From positions 4,464,001 through 4,528,000 of the forward strand of contig NZ_CP032762.1 in NCBI RefSeq assembly GCF_003641205.1: DNA of 64,000 nt, written 5' to 3'. The stretch is from Rhodococcus sp. P1Y (GTDB lineage: Bacteria > Actinomycetota > Actinomycetes > Mycobacteriales > Mycobacteriaceae). Position numbers and translations under genes: made by a program. The notes under the pieces are model-generated. The model saw nothing but the letters and a program-made list of their open reading frames with translations. It was not told the DNA's origin and ran no database searches. Positions 8,243-17,156 of this stretch are shown piece after piece (position 1 is the stretch's first letter; the number at the start of each line of letters is the position of its first letter).

Positions 8243-10675
8243 TCAGGATTGGAGCCGGCGAGCAAGATATGGTCCCGTGATGCTGTCCGGGGACACCGCC
8301 ACTTCGGCGGGCGTCCCGGTGGCAACGACGGTGCCCCCGTGGTCGCCGCCGCCTGGACCGAGATCGATGACCCAGTCCGCGGACGCTATGGCATCCAAGT
8401 CGTGTTCCACCATCACCACGGTGTTGCCCGCATCGACAAGCAAATGCAGCTGGCGCATGAGCAGTGCGACGTCGGAGGGATGCAGCCCTGCCGTCGGTTC
8501 GTCCAATAGATACAGGGCGGTGCCGCGGCGAGTGCGCTGCAACTCGGTGGCAATCTTGATGCGCTGCGCTTCTCCGCCACTCAGCTCGGTGGCGGGTTGA
8601 CCGAGCCGAAGGTACCCGAGCCCGATATCGCGCAAGGTCTCCAGACTGCGGGATGCTCCCGCGATATCGGCGAAGAACATCGCAGCCTCGTCCACCGACA
8701 TACCCAAGACCTGAGCAATTGTCTTCTCGCGCCATGTTATTTCGAGAGTTTCCGGGGTGAACCGGGCACCGTGACAGGTGGGGCACGGGCCATAGGTGCC
8801 GGGAAGGAACAGCAGCTCCACCTCGACGAAACCGTCACCCTGGCACGTGGGGCATCGCCCGTCGGCGACGTTGAAAGAGAACCGTCCGGGTGCCCATCCA
8901 CGGGCCTTCGCCTCATCGGTGGCGGCAAACAGTTTGCGGACGATGTCGAACATTCCGACGTAGGTGGCCAGTGTCGATCTGGGGGTTCGGCCGATGGGTC
9001 GTTGATCTACGCGGACCAGGCGGGTGAACATCTCGATCCCGGCAACCTCGGCCACGTCGAGCTCGATCTGCACGTCATCGTCCTCGTCTGCCGCGGTCTC
9101 GAGTCGATGACGCGCCACTTCGAACAGGACCTGGCTGACGAGTGTCGACTTCCCGGAGCCCGACACACCCGTCACTGCCGTCAGCACCGCGTGTGGGAAC
9201 TCCGCCGTCAACTCTCGCAGATTGTGCCGGGTGACTCCGGTCAGCGTCAGCCAGCCCTTGGCTGGGCGTGCCTCACGCTGCACAGATTCCGCTCGACCGA
9301 AAAGGTGCCTGCCGGTGACCGATTCCCCGATCTCTTCCAAGCCGGCGACGGGGCCGCTGTACACAACCCGTCCGCCGCCCTCGCCGGCCGCGGGTCCGAT
9401 ATCGACGACCCAGTCGGCGCGGCGGACCACATCCATGTCGTGTTCGACGACGAACAAGGAGTTTCCCGACGCCTTCAGCTGGTCCAGGACGTCGAGAAGT
9501 GGCTCGGCATCGGCGGGATGCAGCCCGGCGGAGGGTTCGTCCAACACGTACACCACCCCGAAGAGACCGGAACGGAGCTGAGTGGCGATCCGCAACCGCT
9601 GCGTCTCGCCAGGCGACAGCGTCGTCGAGCTACGTCCCAGCGCCAAATACCCAAGGCCCAACTCGAGCAACACGTCGATTCTGGCCAGCAGGTCGGCGGT
9701 GATGCGTACTGCTACCTCCGTGGCCTCCCCCGACTGCTCGGCTACCGGGCGCAGTACTGCGGCAAGTTCGATCAGTGAAAGCGCATTGATCTCGGCGATC
9801 GAGTGACCGGCGATGGTGACGCCCAGCGCGTCGGCGCGCAGTCCACTGCCGGAGCACATCGGGCAGCGGACGGTCTCGGTGAACTGCAGCGCGCGGTCCC
9901 GCATCCGCTGGCTGTTCGAGTCCGACAGGACATGCATGACGTGACTGCGGGCGCTCCAGAACTTGCCTTCGTAACTGTGGTCGACGCGGCCCTCTTCTGG
10001 CTTGATGAACACCTTGGGGTGCTCCTCGGTGAAGAGCAGCCAGTCTCGGTCCTTCTTCTTCAGCGTGCGCCACGGCGCGTCGATGTCGATACCCATGCCG
10101 CTGACGATGCTGCGCAGATTTGCGCCCTGCCAGGCACCCGGCCACGCCGCGATCGCCCCCTCTCGAATACTCAGCGAGGGGTCGGGGACGAGCAGTTCCG
10201 TCGTCACATCATGGAAGTCGCCCAGCCCTCCGCACCGAGGGCAGGCCCCGGCGACGGTATTGGGTGAAAACGCTTCCGCCGACAGCAGCGGCGCACCGTC
10301 GGGATAGGTACCGGCCCGGGAGTACAGCATGCGAAGCAGGTTGGACATGGTGGTGATGGTGCCGACGCTGGAACGTGAACTGGGTGAACCCCGGCGTTGC
10401 TGCAGCGCAACGGCTGGGGGAAGGCCGGTGATGGAGGCGACATGGGGTGCGCCAACTTGCTGAAGCAGTCGACGCGCGTAGGGGGCAACCGATTCGAAGT
10501 ACCGTCGCTGCGCTTCGGCGTACAAGGTGCTGAAAGCCAGTGACGACTTTCCTGACCCCGACACTCCTGTGAACGCGACGAAGGCATTGCGGGGTATGTC
10601 GACATCGACAGCGGCCAGGTTGTGCTCGGTAGCACCACGTACACGGACATACCCGTCCCAGTTTGAGTCTGTCAC
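8243..10675 (-). CDS. UvrA-like ATPase (excinuclease ABC subunit A paralogue)
   Basis: 810 residues, shorter than the roughly 950 of housekeeping UvrA. Two ABC modules are complete: Walker A GVSGSGKSS near residue 36 and GVSGSGKST near 510, signature segments LSPGETQRLRIA and LSGGEAQRIKIA, and Walker B VYVLDEPSAGLHP and LYLLDEPTAGLHP. Zinc-binding CxxC pairs are seen as CPRCGGLG, CPMCSGSG, CPTCQGDG and CPTCHG. Short UvrA-like proteins of this kind are found in actinobacteria, some linked to drug self-resistance. It could bind DNA or intercalating compounds. The start at 10675 overlaps the end of the permease remnant. Confidence 0.88.
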   Translation of the reverse strand: MTDSNWDGYVRVRGATEHNLAAVDVDIPRNAFVAFTGVSGSGKSSLAFSTLYAEAQRRYFESVAPYARRLLQQVGAPHVASITGLPPAVALQQRRGSPSSRSSVGTITTMSNLLRMLYSRAGTYPDGAPLLSAEAFSPNTVAGACPRCGGLGDFHDVTTELLVPDPSLSIREGAIAAWPGAWQGANLRSIVSGMGIDIDAPWRTLKKKDRDWLLFTEEHPKVFIKPEEGRVDHSYEGKFWSARSHVMHVLSDSNSQRMRDRALQFTETVRCPMCSGSGLRADALGVTIAGHSIAEINALSLIELAAVLRPVAEQSGEATEVAVRITADLLARIDVLLELGLGYLALGRSSTTLSPGETQRLRIATQLRSGLFGVVYVLDEPSAGLHPADAEPLLDVLDQLKASGNSLFVVEHDMDVVRRADWVVDIGPAAGEGGGRVVYSGPVAGLEEIGESVTGRHLFGRAESVQREARPAKGWLTLTGVTRHNLRELTAEFPHAVLTAVTGVSGSGKSTLVSQVLFEVARHRLETAADEDDDVQIELDVAEVAGIEMFTRLVRVDQRPIGRTPRSTLATYVGMFDIVRKLFAATDEAKARGWAPGRFSFNVADGRCPTCQGDGFVEVELLFLPGTYGPCPTCHGARFTPETLEITWREKTIAQVLGMSVDEAAMFFADIAGASRSLETLRDIGLGYLRLGQPATELSGGEAQRIKIATELQRTRRGTALYLLDEPTAGLHPSDVALLMRQLHLLVDAGNTVVMVEHDLDAIASADWVIDLGPGGGDHGGTVVATGTPAEVAVSPDSITGPYLARRLQS

Positions 10676-11085
10676 CGAACGAGCCTAACGAAGGTCCCAG
10701 TCCTGAGGGCGGAGTCCACGGAATAGACCCCGCAGCACCGAGATGAGGCATTGTCGAGCATGAACCAATAAGCGCGTCCCCGGACAGAGCCAGGAAACTC
10801 CGACAGCCGCTTGTTGCCACGGCCTTCTGTGACGCCGATTGGTATCGAGGTAGCTATCCCGCAGGGAGCCAGCATCGATCCGAGAGCCCAGTTCGTGCCC
10901 CCGATGAAAGCCAGCCAATACCCGAGAAGGGCGGTCCCACGTTCATTCTCGGCAGCCGCACGTGTCGCCATGCCGAAGCGTGTGAAGCGGTAGACGCCCC
11001 ACAGCACCGCGGTGAAAATCGCGGCCGTTCCCACAAGGTAAAAAATGGCGAAGCCATATATCTCCGCAAGACGGGTTTCTCGCAC
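10672..11085 (-). pseudogene. Remnant of a LivH-type branched-chain amino acid ABC permease
   Basis: The 137-codon frame contains a membrane segment followed by RFTRFGMATRAAAENERGTALLGY and NWALGSMLA, which match the cytoplasmic loop and next helix of LivH-type permeases. The rest of such a protein, normally near 290 residues with many helices, is missing. The sequence after GIATSIPIG no longer resembles a permease, and no SBP, LivM, LivG or LivF partner is nearby. It is best read as a decayed fragment between the UvrA-like gene and the quinone oxidoreductase gene. Confidence 0.6.
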
Positions 11086-11087
11086 GG

Positions 11088-12095
11088 TTACGGGACCAGC
11101 ACCACCTTTCCGGCGGTTGCGCGTGAAACCAAAAGGTCGTGCGCTCGAGCAGCTTCAGTGAAAGGTAGTACTGCGCTTACAATTCCGCCAAGCGCTCCTT
11201 GATCCAAGAGCACGCGCAACGGTGCCAGCCAGGGTTGAATAGTCCCGCGGTCGTCCCACAGCACCCGTTGGTCGAAGCCGATCAGGGATTTGGAATCGAT
11301 CATGAGATTCGACGAGTCCACCCCCTCGATGACACGGAAGTCCGGTGCTACCTCAGCATCACCGACGTCACGTTTGCCCTTGTCGAAGGCCGATGCCGCC
11401 CCGAACATCACCAGACGACCCCCGGGCCGCAGCATGCGGTAACTGCGGGCGAACGAGTCGCCACCGATAGCATCGAGAATGAGGTCGAAGCTTGGAAGGT
11501 TTGCCTCCCATCCCTGGGCCGTGTAGTCCACAATGTGATCGACCCCGAGCTGCCGCAGCATCCCGTGCTTTCGAGGCGATGCTGCACCCCAAACCTGCGC
11601 GCCTGCGTGCTTCGCAATCTGAACCGCCATGACGCCGACGCCTCCTGCCGCGGCCTTGATCAGCACTCGCTCCCCGGGCTGAACGTTGCCGTAACTGACC
11701 AGAGCTGCCCAGGCTGTGGTTCCTCCCACCGGGATCGTGGCACCTTCTTCGTAGCTCATCGAGTCGGGCAGCTTGATAGCGTCACGAGAGTCGACGGCAA
11801 TACGTTCGGCAAACCCACCCCTGCGGGTCATGGCAGCCACACGGTCACCAACGGCGAGGCCGGCCACATCTGGCGCAACGGAAGTTACGATCCCGGCGAC
11901 CTCGAAACCGCCGACGTACGGGATCGGAGTTCCGCGCTTGTAGTGACCGAGTCGTGCCATCACGTCGGCGAAGTTGAGACCTGCGGCGTGGACCGAAATT
12001 TCAACCTCTCCCGAAGAAACCTGCGGTGAGGCGACATCGTCCTCTACCTTCAGAACGTCCGTGCCTCCATATTCACGAATAACGATAGCGCGCAT
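11088..12095 (-). CDS. NADPH:quinone oxidoreductase, zinc-independent MDR family
   Basis: 335-residue medium-chain dehydrogenase/reductase. The GroES-like N-terminal domain has AAGLNFADVMARLGHY and PYVGGFEVAGIV; the Rossmann domain has the nucleotide motif AAAGGVGVMAVQIAKHAGAQV. Structural zinc cysteines are absent, as usual for quinone oxidoreductases. It would reduce quinones or enones with NADPH in the cytosol. ATG at 12095 is preceded by GGAGAA. A MerR regulator is transcribed divergently across a 163-bp gap with a dyad, so induction by electrophilic or oxidative stress is likely. Confidence 0.87.
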   Translation of the reverse strand: MRAIVIREYGGTDVLKVEDDVASPQVSSGEVEISVHAAGLNFADVMARLGHYKRGTPIPYVGGFEVAGIVTSVAPDVAGLAVGDRVAAMTRRGGFAERIAVDSRDAIKLPDSMSYEEGATIPVGGTTAWAALVSYGNVQPGERVLIKAAAGGVGVMAVQIAKHAGAQVWGAASPRKHGMLRQLGVDHIVDYTAQGWEANLPSFDLILDAIGGDSFARSYRMLRPGGRLVMFGAASAFDKGKRDVGDAEVAPDFRVIEGVDSSNLMIDSKSLIGFDQRVLWDDRGTIQPWLAPLRVLLDQGALGGIVSAVLPFTEAARAHDLLVSRATAGKVVLVP

Positions 12096-12221
12096 AGTAT
12101 TTCTCCTCTTCGTATGCGTTCGATCGGGTTGGCACGCCGAAACCTGCGCATAACTTGGCCCAGGATCGCAGGGCCATGCTGGGCATGCCCTTTTCGACCG
12201 TGGTACTACCAGGATGAAACG

Positions 12222-12237
12222 TTGTCACTAATGCCAA
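12222..12237. promoter_or_regulatory. Candidate MerR operator (imperfect dyad)
   Basis: The plus strand reads TTGTCA, CTAA, TGCCAA. The arms match at five of six positions around a 4-bp centre. On the minus strand, TTGACC lies immediately upstream of the dyad, like the -35 box of MerR-type promoters in which the operator sits in a long spacer. The site is 22 bp before the MerR start and about 130 bp before the oxidoreductase start, so it could serve both. Confidence 0.4.
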
Positions 12238-12258
12238 GGTCAAACGAAAGGCTGAGCT

Positions 12259-12630
12259 GTGAGAATCGGTGAACTGGCCGCGCAAGCGGACGTCTCGACC
12301 AGGCAGGTCCGATATTACGAGGCCAAGGGATTGATCAGATCCGATCGTGAAGCCAACGGGTACCGCGACTATGACGACATAGTGCTTGGTCGCGTACTTC
12401 AGATCCGGGAATTGCTTGGCGCGGGGCTGTCAGTACAGATGATCCGATGCCTTCTACCTTGCTTGGAATCACCATGTGATCCCATCGTATTCGACGGCGT
12501 CACACCGCACATGGTGCTGGGACTCAAGGCCGAGGTCCACAAGATTTCCCAACGCATCGACGTGCTGATTCGAAATCGTGATGCCGTCGCGGGCTACTTA
12601 CACGAGCTGCAGCTGCGTTCTGCGGGATGA
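12259..12630 (+). CDS. MerR family transcriptional regulator
   Basis: 123 residues starting with GTG at 12259. The winged-helix domain is typical: MRIGELAAQADVSTRQVRYYEAKGLI then REANGYRDYDD. A dimerisation helix follows. Between them lies RCLLPCLESPCDP with three cysteines spaced C-x3-C-x4-C, which could sense metal, electrophile or redox state. This differs from the four-cysteine SoxR cluster site. The gene is divergent from the quinone oxidoreductase, a common MerR arrangement in actinobacteria, so it probably activates that gene. Confidence 0.87.
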   Translation: MRIGELAAQADVSTRQVRYYEAKGLIRSDREANGYRDYDDIVLGRVLQIRELLGAGLSVQMIRCLLPCLESPCDPIVFDGVTPHMVLGLKAEVHKISQRIDVLIRNRDAVAGYLHELQLRSAG

Positions 12631-12657
12631 CTGCGCCACAAGTCCAACACTCAACCG

Positions 12658-12957
12658 ATGCGATCGAGATGGAGCGCCCACGCGATGGGCGTGCTATGCC
12701 GTAGAAGCAACCGTTTCACTCGAATGCGCTCCAGCGCAGTTTATTTCGTCGCTGCAGTGGTTGAATTTTACGACTTACACGGGAGTGGGCCAGCCTACGG
12801 CGAGGAGTTCTCTGCCTGGCGCGAAGCCCACCCACGGATGCCCGCCGACGCAGGTGCCGAGAATTGGATCGCAGAACAGTTCGGAAACTTCGTGCTCAGG
12901 CGTACAGAGGACGATTCCAAATGGCGTCGAGCTCCCTGGGACCACGGACTCCGGTGA
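12658..12957 (+). CDS. Hypothetical protein, uncertain
   Basis: A 99-codon frame just after the MerR gene. The C-terminal 70 residues look protein-like, for example AVYFVAAVVEFYDLHG, EEFSAWREAHPRMPADAG and NWIAEQFGNFVLRR, whereas the first 25 are arginine-rich and may not be translated. No family is recognised. It may be the tail of a decayed gene, as the following 1.3 kb is gene-poor. No clear ribosome binding site supports the first ATG. Confidence 0.3.
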   Translation: MRSRWSAHAMGVLCRRSNRFTRMRSSAVYFVAAVVEFYDLHGSGPAYGEEFSAWREAHPRMPADAGAENWIAEQFGNFVLRRTEDDSKWRRAPWDHGLR

Positions 12958-14250
12958 GTAAACTCGGCAAACGGTCGGAATGGCACCAGATTGGCCGGCA
13001 ACTGCCGAGAGGATGACAGTCCACCGCCAGACGGTGGTCCACCGACTTAACGGCGAATATTGCCATCACGGGACGAAACACCAAGTACCCAGATATCACA
13101 ACGATCTGAATTGCTCCCGGCGCGCTGCGTACCAACCATTACAACGCTGTCTGACGCTCAGCCGCTGTCGTAGCTATGTGGTGCCGCGTTCTCGATGCAG
13201 AGTCGTGAACACGCAGCTCGGTGTAGCGATACCTCCGCCCGAACATACTGGTCCAAGATCCGCCAGTAGTGGCGGCTCCGCCGTCACCCAAACGGACCTC
13301 TGAATCGACAGGACCCGCTCGCAACTCGAACTCCACCGCCGATCAGCGGGCCCCAGCGTCAGGGATCAGCGCCTCAAAATCATGAGTAAAATGACAACCG
13401 GGGACCTGCTCCCGGTCCATCTAAGTCCCACATGGTCGCGCATCGTCCAAACGGTCCGCCATGGACATTCGACCTCACCACGATTCAAAGCGATTAGCTC
13501 GTACGTGTCGACGGTCTCCAATTCCCATTCACGACGTGGAACGTCGAACAGAGAACGACACGGCCACATGGACGCCCGCTGCAATTGCATCGTTCGGCAC
13601 CACCTCGCAGCCGATAGTACCGCAGCGATGGTCCGCGACCACGGACACATCCACGCCCTCGAACAAGCAGCGATGGCTGGTGCGAACACCGGCCGCCCAC
13701 ACCGCCGCAAAGAACCGATACCACCCGGACCCGATGCCCTCGCTGCCGCAGCGAAGCTCCGAACGCCAACTGGATCAACACTGTCTGCCCAAGAATTTCG
13801 GACCGAAACCGGGAGCTAGACAGCCGCTCCACTAATTCGGGAGCGGTCATCCACGACCTGTGATCTACGAACAAGCCGCATACGGCAGGAACGCCCTCTG
13901 GTGGCCGACAAGAAGACAGGCGACCGGATGCCGGCACCGAACACGGCCGAGGCGGCCAGTCTCTATCAACGTTTGCGTGGGCATCTCGCGGGGTGAACAA
14001 GAGTTGATTGGCGCAGCGAGAACGACTAGAAATACGTTGCACACCGCCTCGGGCTGATTCCCGAGCCGCACATTACCGGCGTCTGCACCTATGCAAGCAG
14101 TTTAACCGGAGCCGCAGCTTGTCGCTGTTGCCGACCCACTGCAATCTAACCAGAAAAATGCAGCCTCAATCAGACTGACGACGGTTCAGAACCAACAGTT
14201 TTGCGGTAACGCAAATTCTTGGGAAAGCCTGCGCGCTTGGATTCTTGCAA
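12958..14250. other. Gene-poor stretch
   Basis: About 1.3 kb without a convincing gene on either strand. Open frames here are rich in Arg, Ser, Cys and His, as expected for out-of-frame reading of GC-rich DNA, and none shows a recognisable motif. It may hold decayed genes next to the integration site further right. No tRNA, terminator or repeat array was seen. Confidence 0.4.
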
Positions 14251-14793
14251 CTACGTCGAATCCGCGACGGTCCTGTGGAAGGCAAGACTTCTTGCGAACT
14301 CAGTCGTCACCGACAAGCTCTGTCTAGCCGCTTGGTGGAAATCGTCGCGGGCCACACCTGTTGCACGAAACAGAGACATGAACGTGTCTTGATCGACGGT
14401 CCTAGTTCCATTCACTGTATCTCGAAGCCTCCAAACCGACTCGTGCCACGCGCGAGCGGCGTCGATCGTTTGCTTGTCAGCCAGGAGGAGAAGACCCTCG
14501 AAGGCGTCGGCGCGCCGTTCCTCTGTCGCGTTGAGAAGGCGAACGCCTTCGACGTTTTCTAGCGGAGCTTCATCCATGGTGCCTAGGTGCATCGCTGCCG
14601 CCATGCGGATGCACAGGTGGACTTCGCGCTTCACCGCAGCCGCGTAGTCGACAAATGCAGTTAAACGGCGTTCGTCCCATCGAGCAGCACGCTCACGCTG
14701 CCACTTGACACGTTCATTCGAGAATGCTGCGAGCCAACCCAAAAATGCGCCACCGGCAGCGGTGACAAGCGGAAGCAAAACGGCCTTGTCCAT
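14251..14793 (-). CDS. Hypothetical protein with N-terminal membrane anchor
   Basis: 180 residues from ATG at 14793. An N-terminal hydrophobic segment (AVLLPLVTAAGGAFLGWLAAF) is followed by a charged helical region (NERVKWQRERAARWDERRLTAFVDYAAAVKREV). The rest is soluble and helical, ending at SLAFHRTVADST. The layout suggests a single-pass protein with a cytoplasmic helical domain. Similar small anchored proteins occur on mobile or defence-rich segments of actinobacteria, but no family is recognised. It stands alone between gene-poor stretches. The upstream extension of the frame is unlikely to be coding. Confidence 0.65.
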   Translation of the reverse strand: MDKAVLLPLVTAAGGAFLGWLAAFSNERVKWQRERAARWDERRLTAFVDYAAAVKREVHLCIRMAAAMHLGTMDEAPLENVEGVRLLNATEERRADAFEGLLLLADKQTIDAARAWHESVWRLRDTVNGTRTVDQDTFMSLFRATGVARDDFHQAARQSLSVTTEFARSLAFHRTVADST

Positions 14794-15451
14794 ATTGCAA
14801 ATAATCGCAGACGGTCTGCTTTGCCAACAGTTGCCCTCATGTCTAAACGGTGGGGCACGCTGCGCCGCACGACTACGTCGTACACCGCCCGTCGCGACAC
14901 CGACCCCATGGGGAAGGTCATGGGCTGGCCCCTTCCCCCACAAGATGCAACTAACGAACCCGCTATCGACGACCCGGCAACCCGGCAACCCGGCAACCCG
15001 ACCCTGACTACGTTCGCGTCGACCCCTGCATCAACCAATCAGGACCTCTACACCTTCCGGTGGCGACTACGAACACGACCCAGTGATAACCGACACCGCC
15101 CCGTTCCTAAGACCAACGCCCTTACGAACGCGTCCTCGATTTTCGCGGCATTACCCCGCTTTGCGGGGTCCTGCAACAAGTGTGACGACAAAACCATCAC
15201 CGTTCGGTGGGATCAACGCTCAAAGAGATGAGTAAGTGATGAGTTAGGCGTCCACCGACGTCCATCAGCTACCCGGCGATGCGAATCCGGCACACAACTC
15301 GCAGGTCAGCGGCATGGCAACCAGAACCTGACTCCCCGTATTTGCGATTAAGAGTCAAGTCTCCGAAACGCCCTCCGGCGCTTGAGAACCCGCAGGTCAG
15401 GGAGTTGTCGATATTCGCGAAGCTTACGGTCGTCTACACGTACCCGGACAA
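14794..15451. other. Intergenic stretch, no gene seen
   Basis: About 660 bp without a supported gene. It contains a short tandem repeat at 14972-15000 and a small perfect hairpin at 15153-15169 (ACCCCGC, TTT, GCGGGGT). Neither is followed by a T-run that would make a clear terminator. Confidence 0.4.
14972..15000. repeat. Short tandem repeat, 8-bp unit
   Basis: The unit ACCCGGCA is repeated in perfect register about 3.6 times. It lies in non-coding sequence about 500 bp from the tRNA-fragment attachment site. It may be simple slippage; no function can be assigned. Confidence 0.7.
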
Positions 15452-15494
15452 CAAAAAGTGCCCTTGACCAGCAAATATGCTGCTCAAGGGCACT
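15452..15494 (-). terminator. Rho-independent terminator downstream of the tRNA fragment
   Basis: Arms AGTGCCCTTGA at 15457-15467 and TCAAGGGCACT at 15484-15494 form a perfect 11-bp stem. Inner bases (CAGCA with TGCTG) extend it over a short AATA loop, with one unpaired base. On the minus strand the stem is followed by TTTTT (15453-15457). It lies 4 bp beyond the 3' end of the tRNA fragment, as a native tRNA terminator would. Confidence 0.75.
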
Positions 15495-15498
15495 CGTT

Positions 15499-15533
15499 GT
15501 GCGCCATCAGGGATTCGAACCCCGGACCCGCTG
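15499..15533 (-). tRNA. 3' fragment of a tRNA gene (probably tRNA-Lys), likely attachment site
   Basis: Minus-strand reading of this 35-bp block gives the end of a tRNA. It has CAGCGGGTC from the anticodon/variable region, a T-arm with CGGGG, TTCGAAT loop and CCCTG, then the acceptor strand ATGGCGC. From memory it matches the 3' end of actinobacterial tRNA-Lys. The 5' acceptor, D-arm and anticodon loop are absent, so it is not a working tRNA. A displaced tRNA 3' end followed by its terminator is the usual scar left by an element integrated in a tRNA gene. The element should extend to higher coordinates, with the intact tRNA at its far end. Confidence 0.75.
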
Positions 15534-16318
15534 TCTAAACGAACACAATTTCAGTGGATGCACCGAAGTCCACCACCATGCCACTGACCTGGCGGTTCGG
15601 GGATTCCAGTGGCCACTAACGTCCGGGTGGGTGCACACGGCTTTGGTGCAAAGCGTTGAGCGAAAGATGACCTCTGAGCGTCCGCCCGAGTCCACCTGAG
15701 GGCACACTCATACAGAGCGATTCATGCGGTCACTCGAACCGACGATTTCAAAGTGATGACCTGACTCCCCGAACTGATGTTCGGAGCTGCACCCACGTCC
15801 GAACTCCATGGACTGATCCGCTTATGACAACGCCCATACGGTGTGTTCTCGGACCACAGGCTGCCGCCGCTGTCCTAATTCGCGTCTTGCATGTGTCGGG
15901 ACGTAGTGCCCAATTTCCCTAATCGGGAGGCGGGAACCGGTGATCCGAGTCACTGACATGGCACCCATCGGAGGCTATATCGAGCGCTCCTCGAGCGAAT
16001 TAGTTAATGGCCCGGACCGCACTTCGCTTGTGATCTTCTGACACACCGGGATCGCTTCCCATAGTCCGCGAGCTTAACGCGGACTCGGCCGCTACCTCAG
16101 CACCGTCTTGGGACTCCCAGTGCGTTGCGGCGAGAAGGCCTCGTCGCTCTACCACGGCAGCAGGCAACAAAAGACCCCAGGTCACCGAGACATGCGTTTG
16201 CCAGTACTTAGTCGAGCCGTCACCGAACTATCGAACCAGGCTGGCCACCCTATACACTTCGTTGGTTCGGGGCGGAAGCCTCGCTCCCCTTCATCCCTCG
16301 CATCGTCGACGAAAGAGT
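15534..16318. other. Gene-poor stretch at the island end
   Basis: About 785 bp between the tRNA fragment and the SLATT gene without a supported gene. An integrase gene often lies beside such a site, but none was found here on either strand. The promoter of the SLATT/RNA/RT module should lie in the last part of this gap. Confidence 0.4.
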
Positions 16319-17107
16319 GTGGTCTTGACCCGAAACGTTGTGCCTGCCGTCTCTGTCAAGTCGCGACGACCACAACAGAGATCGGCAGACTCCGACCAAA
16401 ACACCCGGGCGCAATTGAAACTTCTCGAAACGCGTTCATATAAAACCTATCTCGCTCGGCAGTCAGCTTGCGTTCGTCTGGGCCGGAGAGCTCGTGGCTG
16501 GAACTGGGCCCTTGTCGCATTCTCCACTGCCACTACGATTGCTGCAGTTGGCATGCTGACGGAACCCTTGATGTACGGCCCAAATGGCAGCACCCTACTT
16601 GTATGCCTGTCGGTCGTTTCACTTGTCATTTCACTGGCGGCCACGAATATGGACTATTCTGGACGCAGTCGGGACATGTTTCTCAATTATCGAAAGATTC
16701 AAAGGATCTCCATCGAGGTTGAGGAACTCGCCAATCGCAAAGATACGATCATAACGGTTGCAATGTCTCGTGATTTTTCGAATCGATATCAATCAGTGCT
16801 TGATGAAACCGAGAACCACACTTCGGGCGACTACTTTCGCACTATACCGCAAAAGCCTAAGCCAAAAAAAGAAAACAAGACAGCAAAGTTAAACCAAGAA
16901 AATGTGCAATGCGGCAAAACGTTGCCTGCGCGTTCGTCGACGGACGCTGATGAATTCAGCGAGAAGCATGCGAACAACCACAAGATTGGCACATTTGTCC
17001 GTCTAAGATCAATATGGATGGACTCCGCAATAACTGCAATACCCTACCTAAGCCTAGTAGTACCAGTAGGGTTATTTATTCCTCTGGGAATATCACTCAC
17101 ACCCTAA
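16319..17107 (+). CDS. SLATT-type membrane effector protein
   Basis: About 262 residues from GTG at 16319; TTG at 16325, 7 bp after GAAAGAG, is an equally good start. A basic N-terminal helix leads into two adjacent membrane segments (WALVAFSTATTIAAVGML and STLLVCLSVVSLVISLAA), then a long helical cytoplasmic part beginning NYRKIQRISIEVEELANRKD. This is the layout of SLATT domains, two-TM effectors predicted to disrupt membranes in conflict systems. A Lys-rich low-GC linker and a third hydrophobic segment (IPYLSLVVPVGLFIPLGI) close the protein. It is followed by a structured RNA and a reverse transcriptase, with which it probably works. Lower GC than its neighbours suggests transfer. Confidence 0.75.
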   Translation: MVLTRNVVPAVSVKSRRPQQRSADSDQNTRAQLKLLETRSYKTYLARQSACVRLGRRARGWNWALVAFSTATTIAAVGMLTEPLMYGPNGSTLLVCLSVVSLVISLAATNMDYSGRSRDMFLNYRKIQRISIEVEELANRKDTIITVAMSRDFSNRYQSVLDETENHTSGDYFRTIPQKPKPKKENKTAKLNQENVQCGKTLPARSSTDADEFSEKHANNHKIGTFVRLRSIWMDSAITAIPYLSLVVPVGLFIPLGISLTP

Positions 17108-17156
17108 ACAAGCAGCCGGGAACGCAAGTGGTATGTTCGGTGCGGGTCCCAAGAGG

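Noticed and set aside
13382..14042. Overlapping open frames on both strands in the gene-poor stretch
   Set aside because: Composition is that of antisense or shifted reading of GC-rich DNA, with no recognisable domain and no start site support.
14970..15000. Possible CRISPR array
   Set aside because: The unit is 8 bp, contiguous and without spacers, so it is a simple tandem repeat.
15499..15600. Complete functional tRNA gene
   Set aside because: The 5' acceptor strand, D-arm and anticodon loop cannot be found upstream; only the 3' part is present.
15534..16318. Integrase gene beside the attachment site
   Set aside because: No tyrosine or serine recombinase motif could be found in any frame of this gap.
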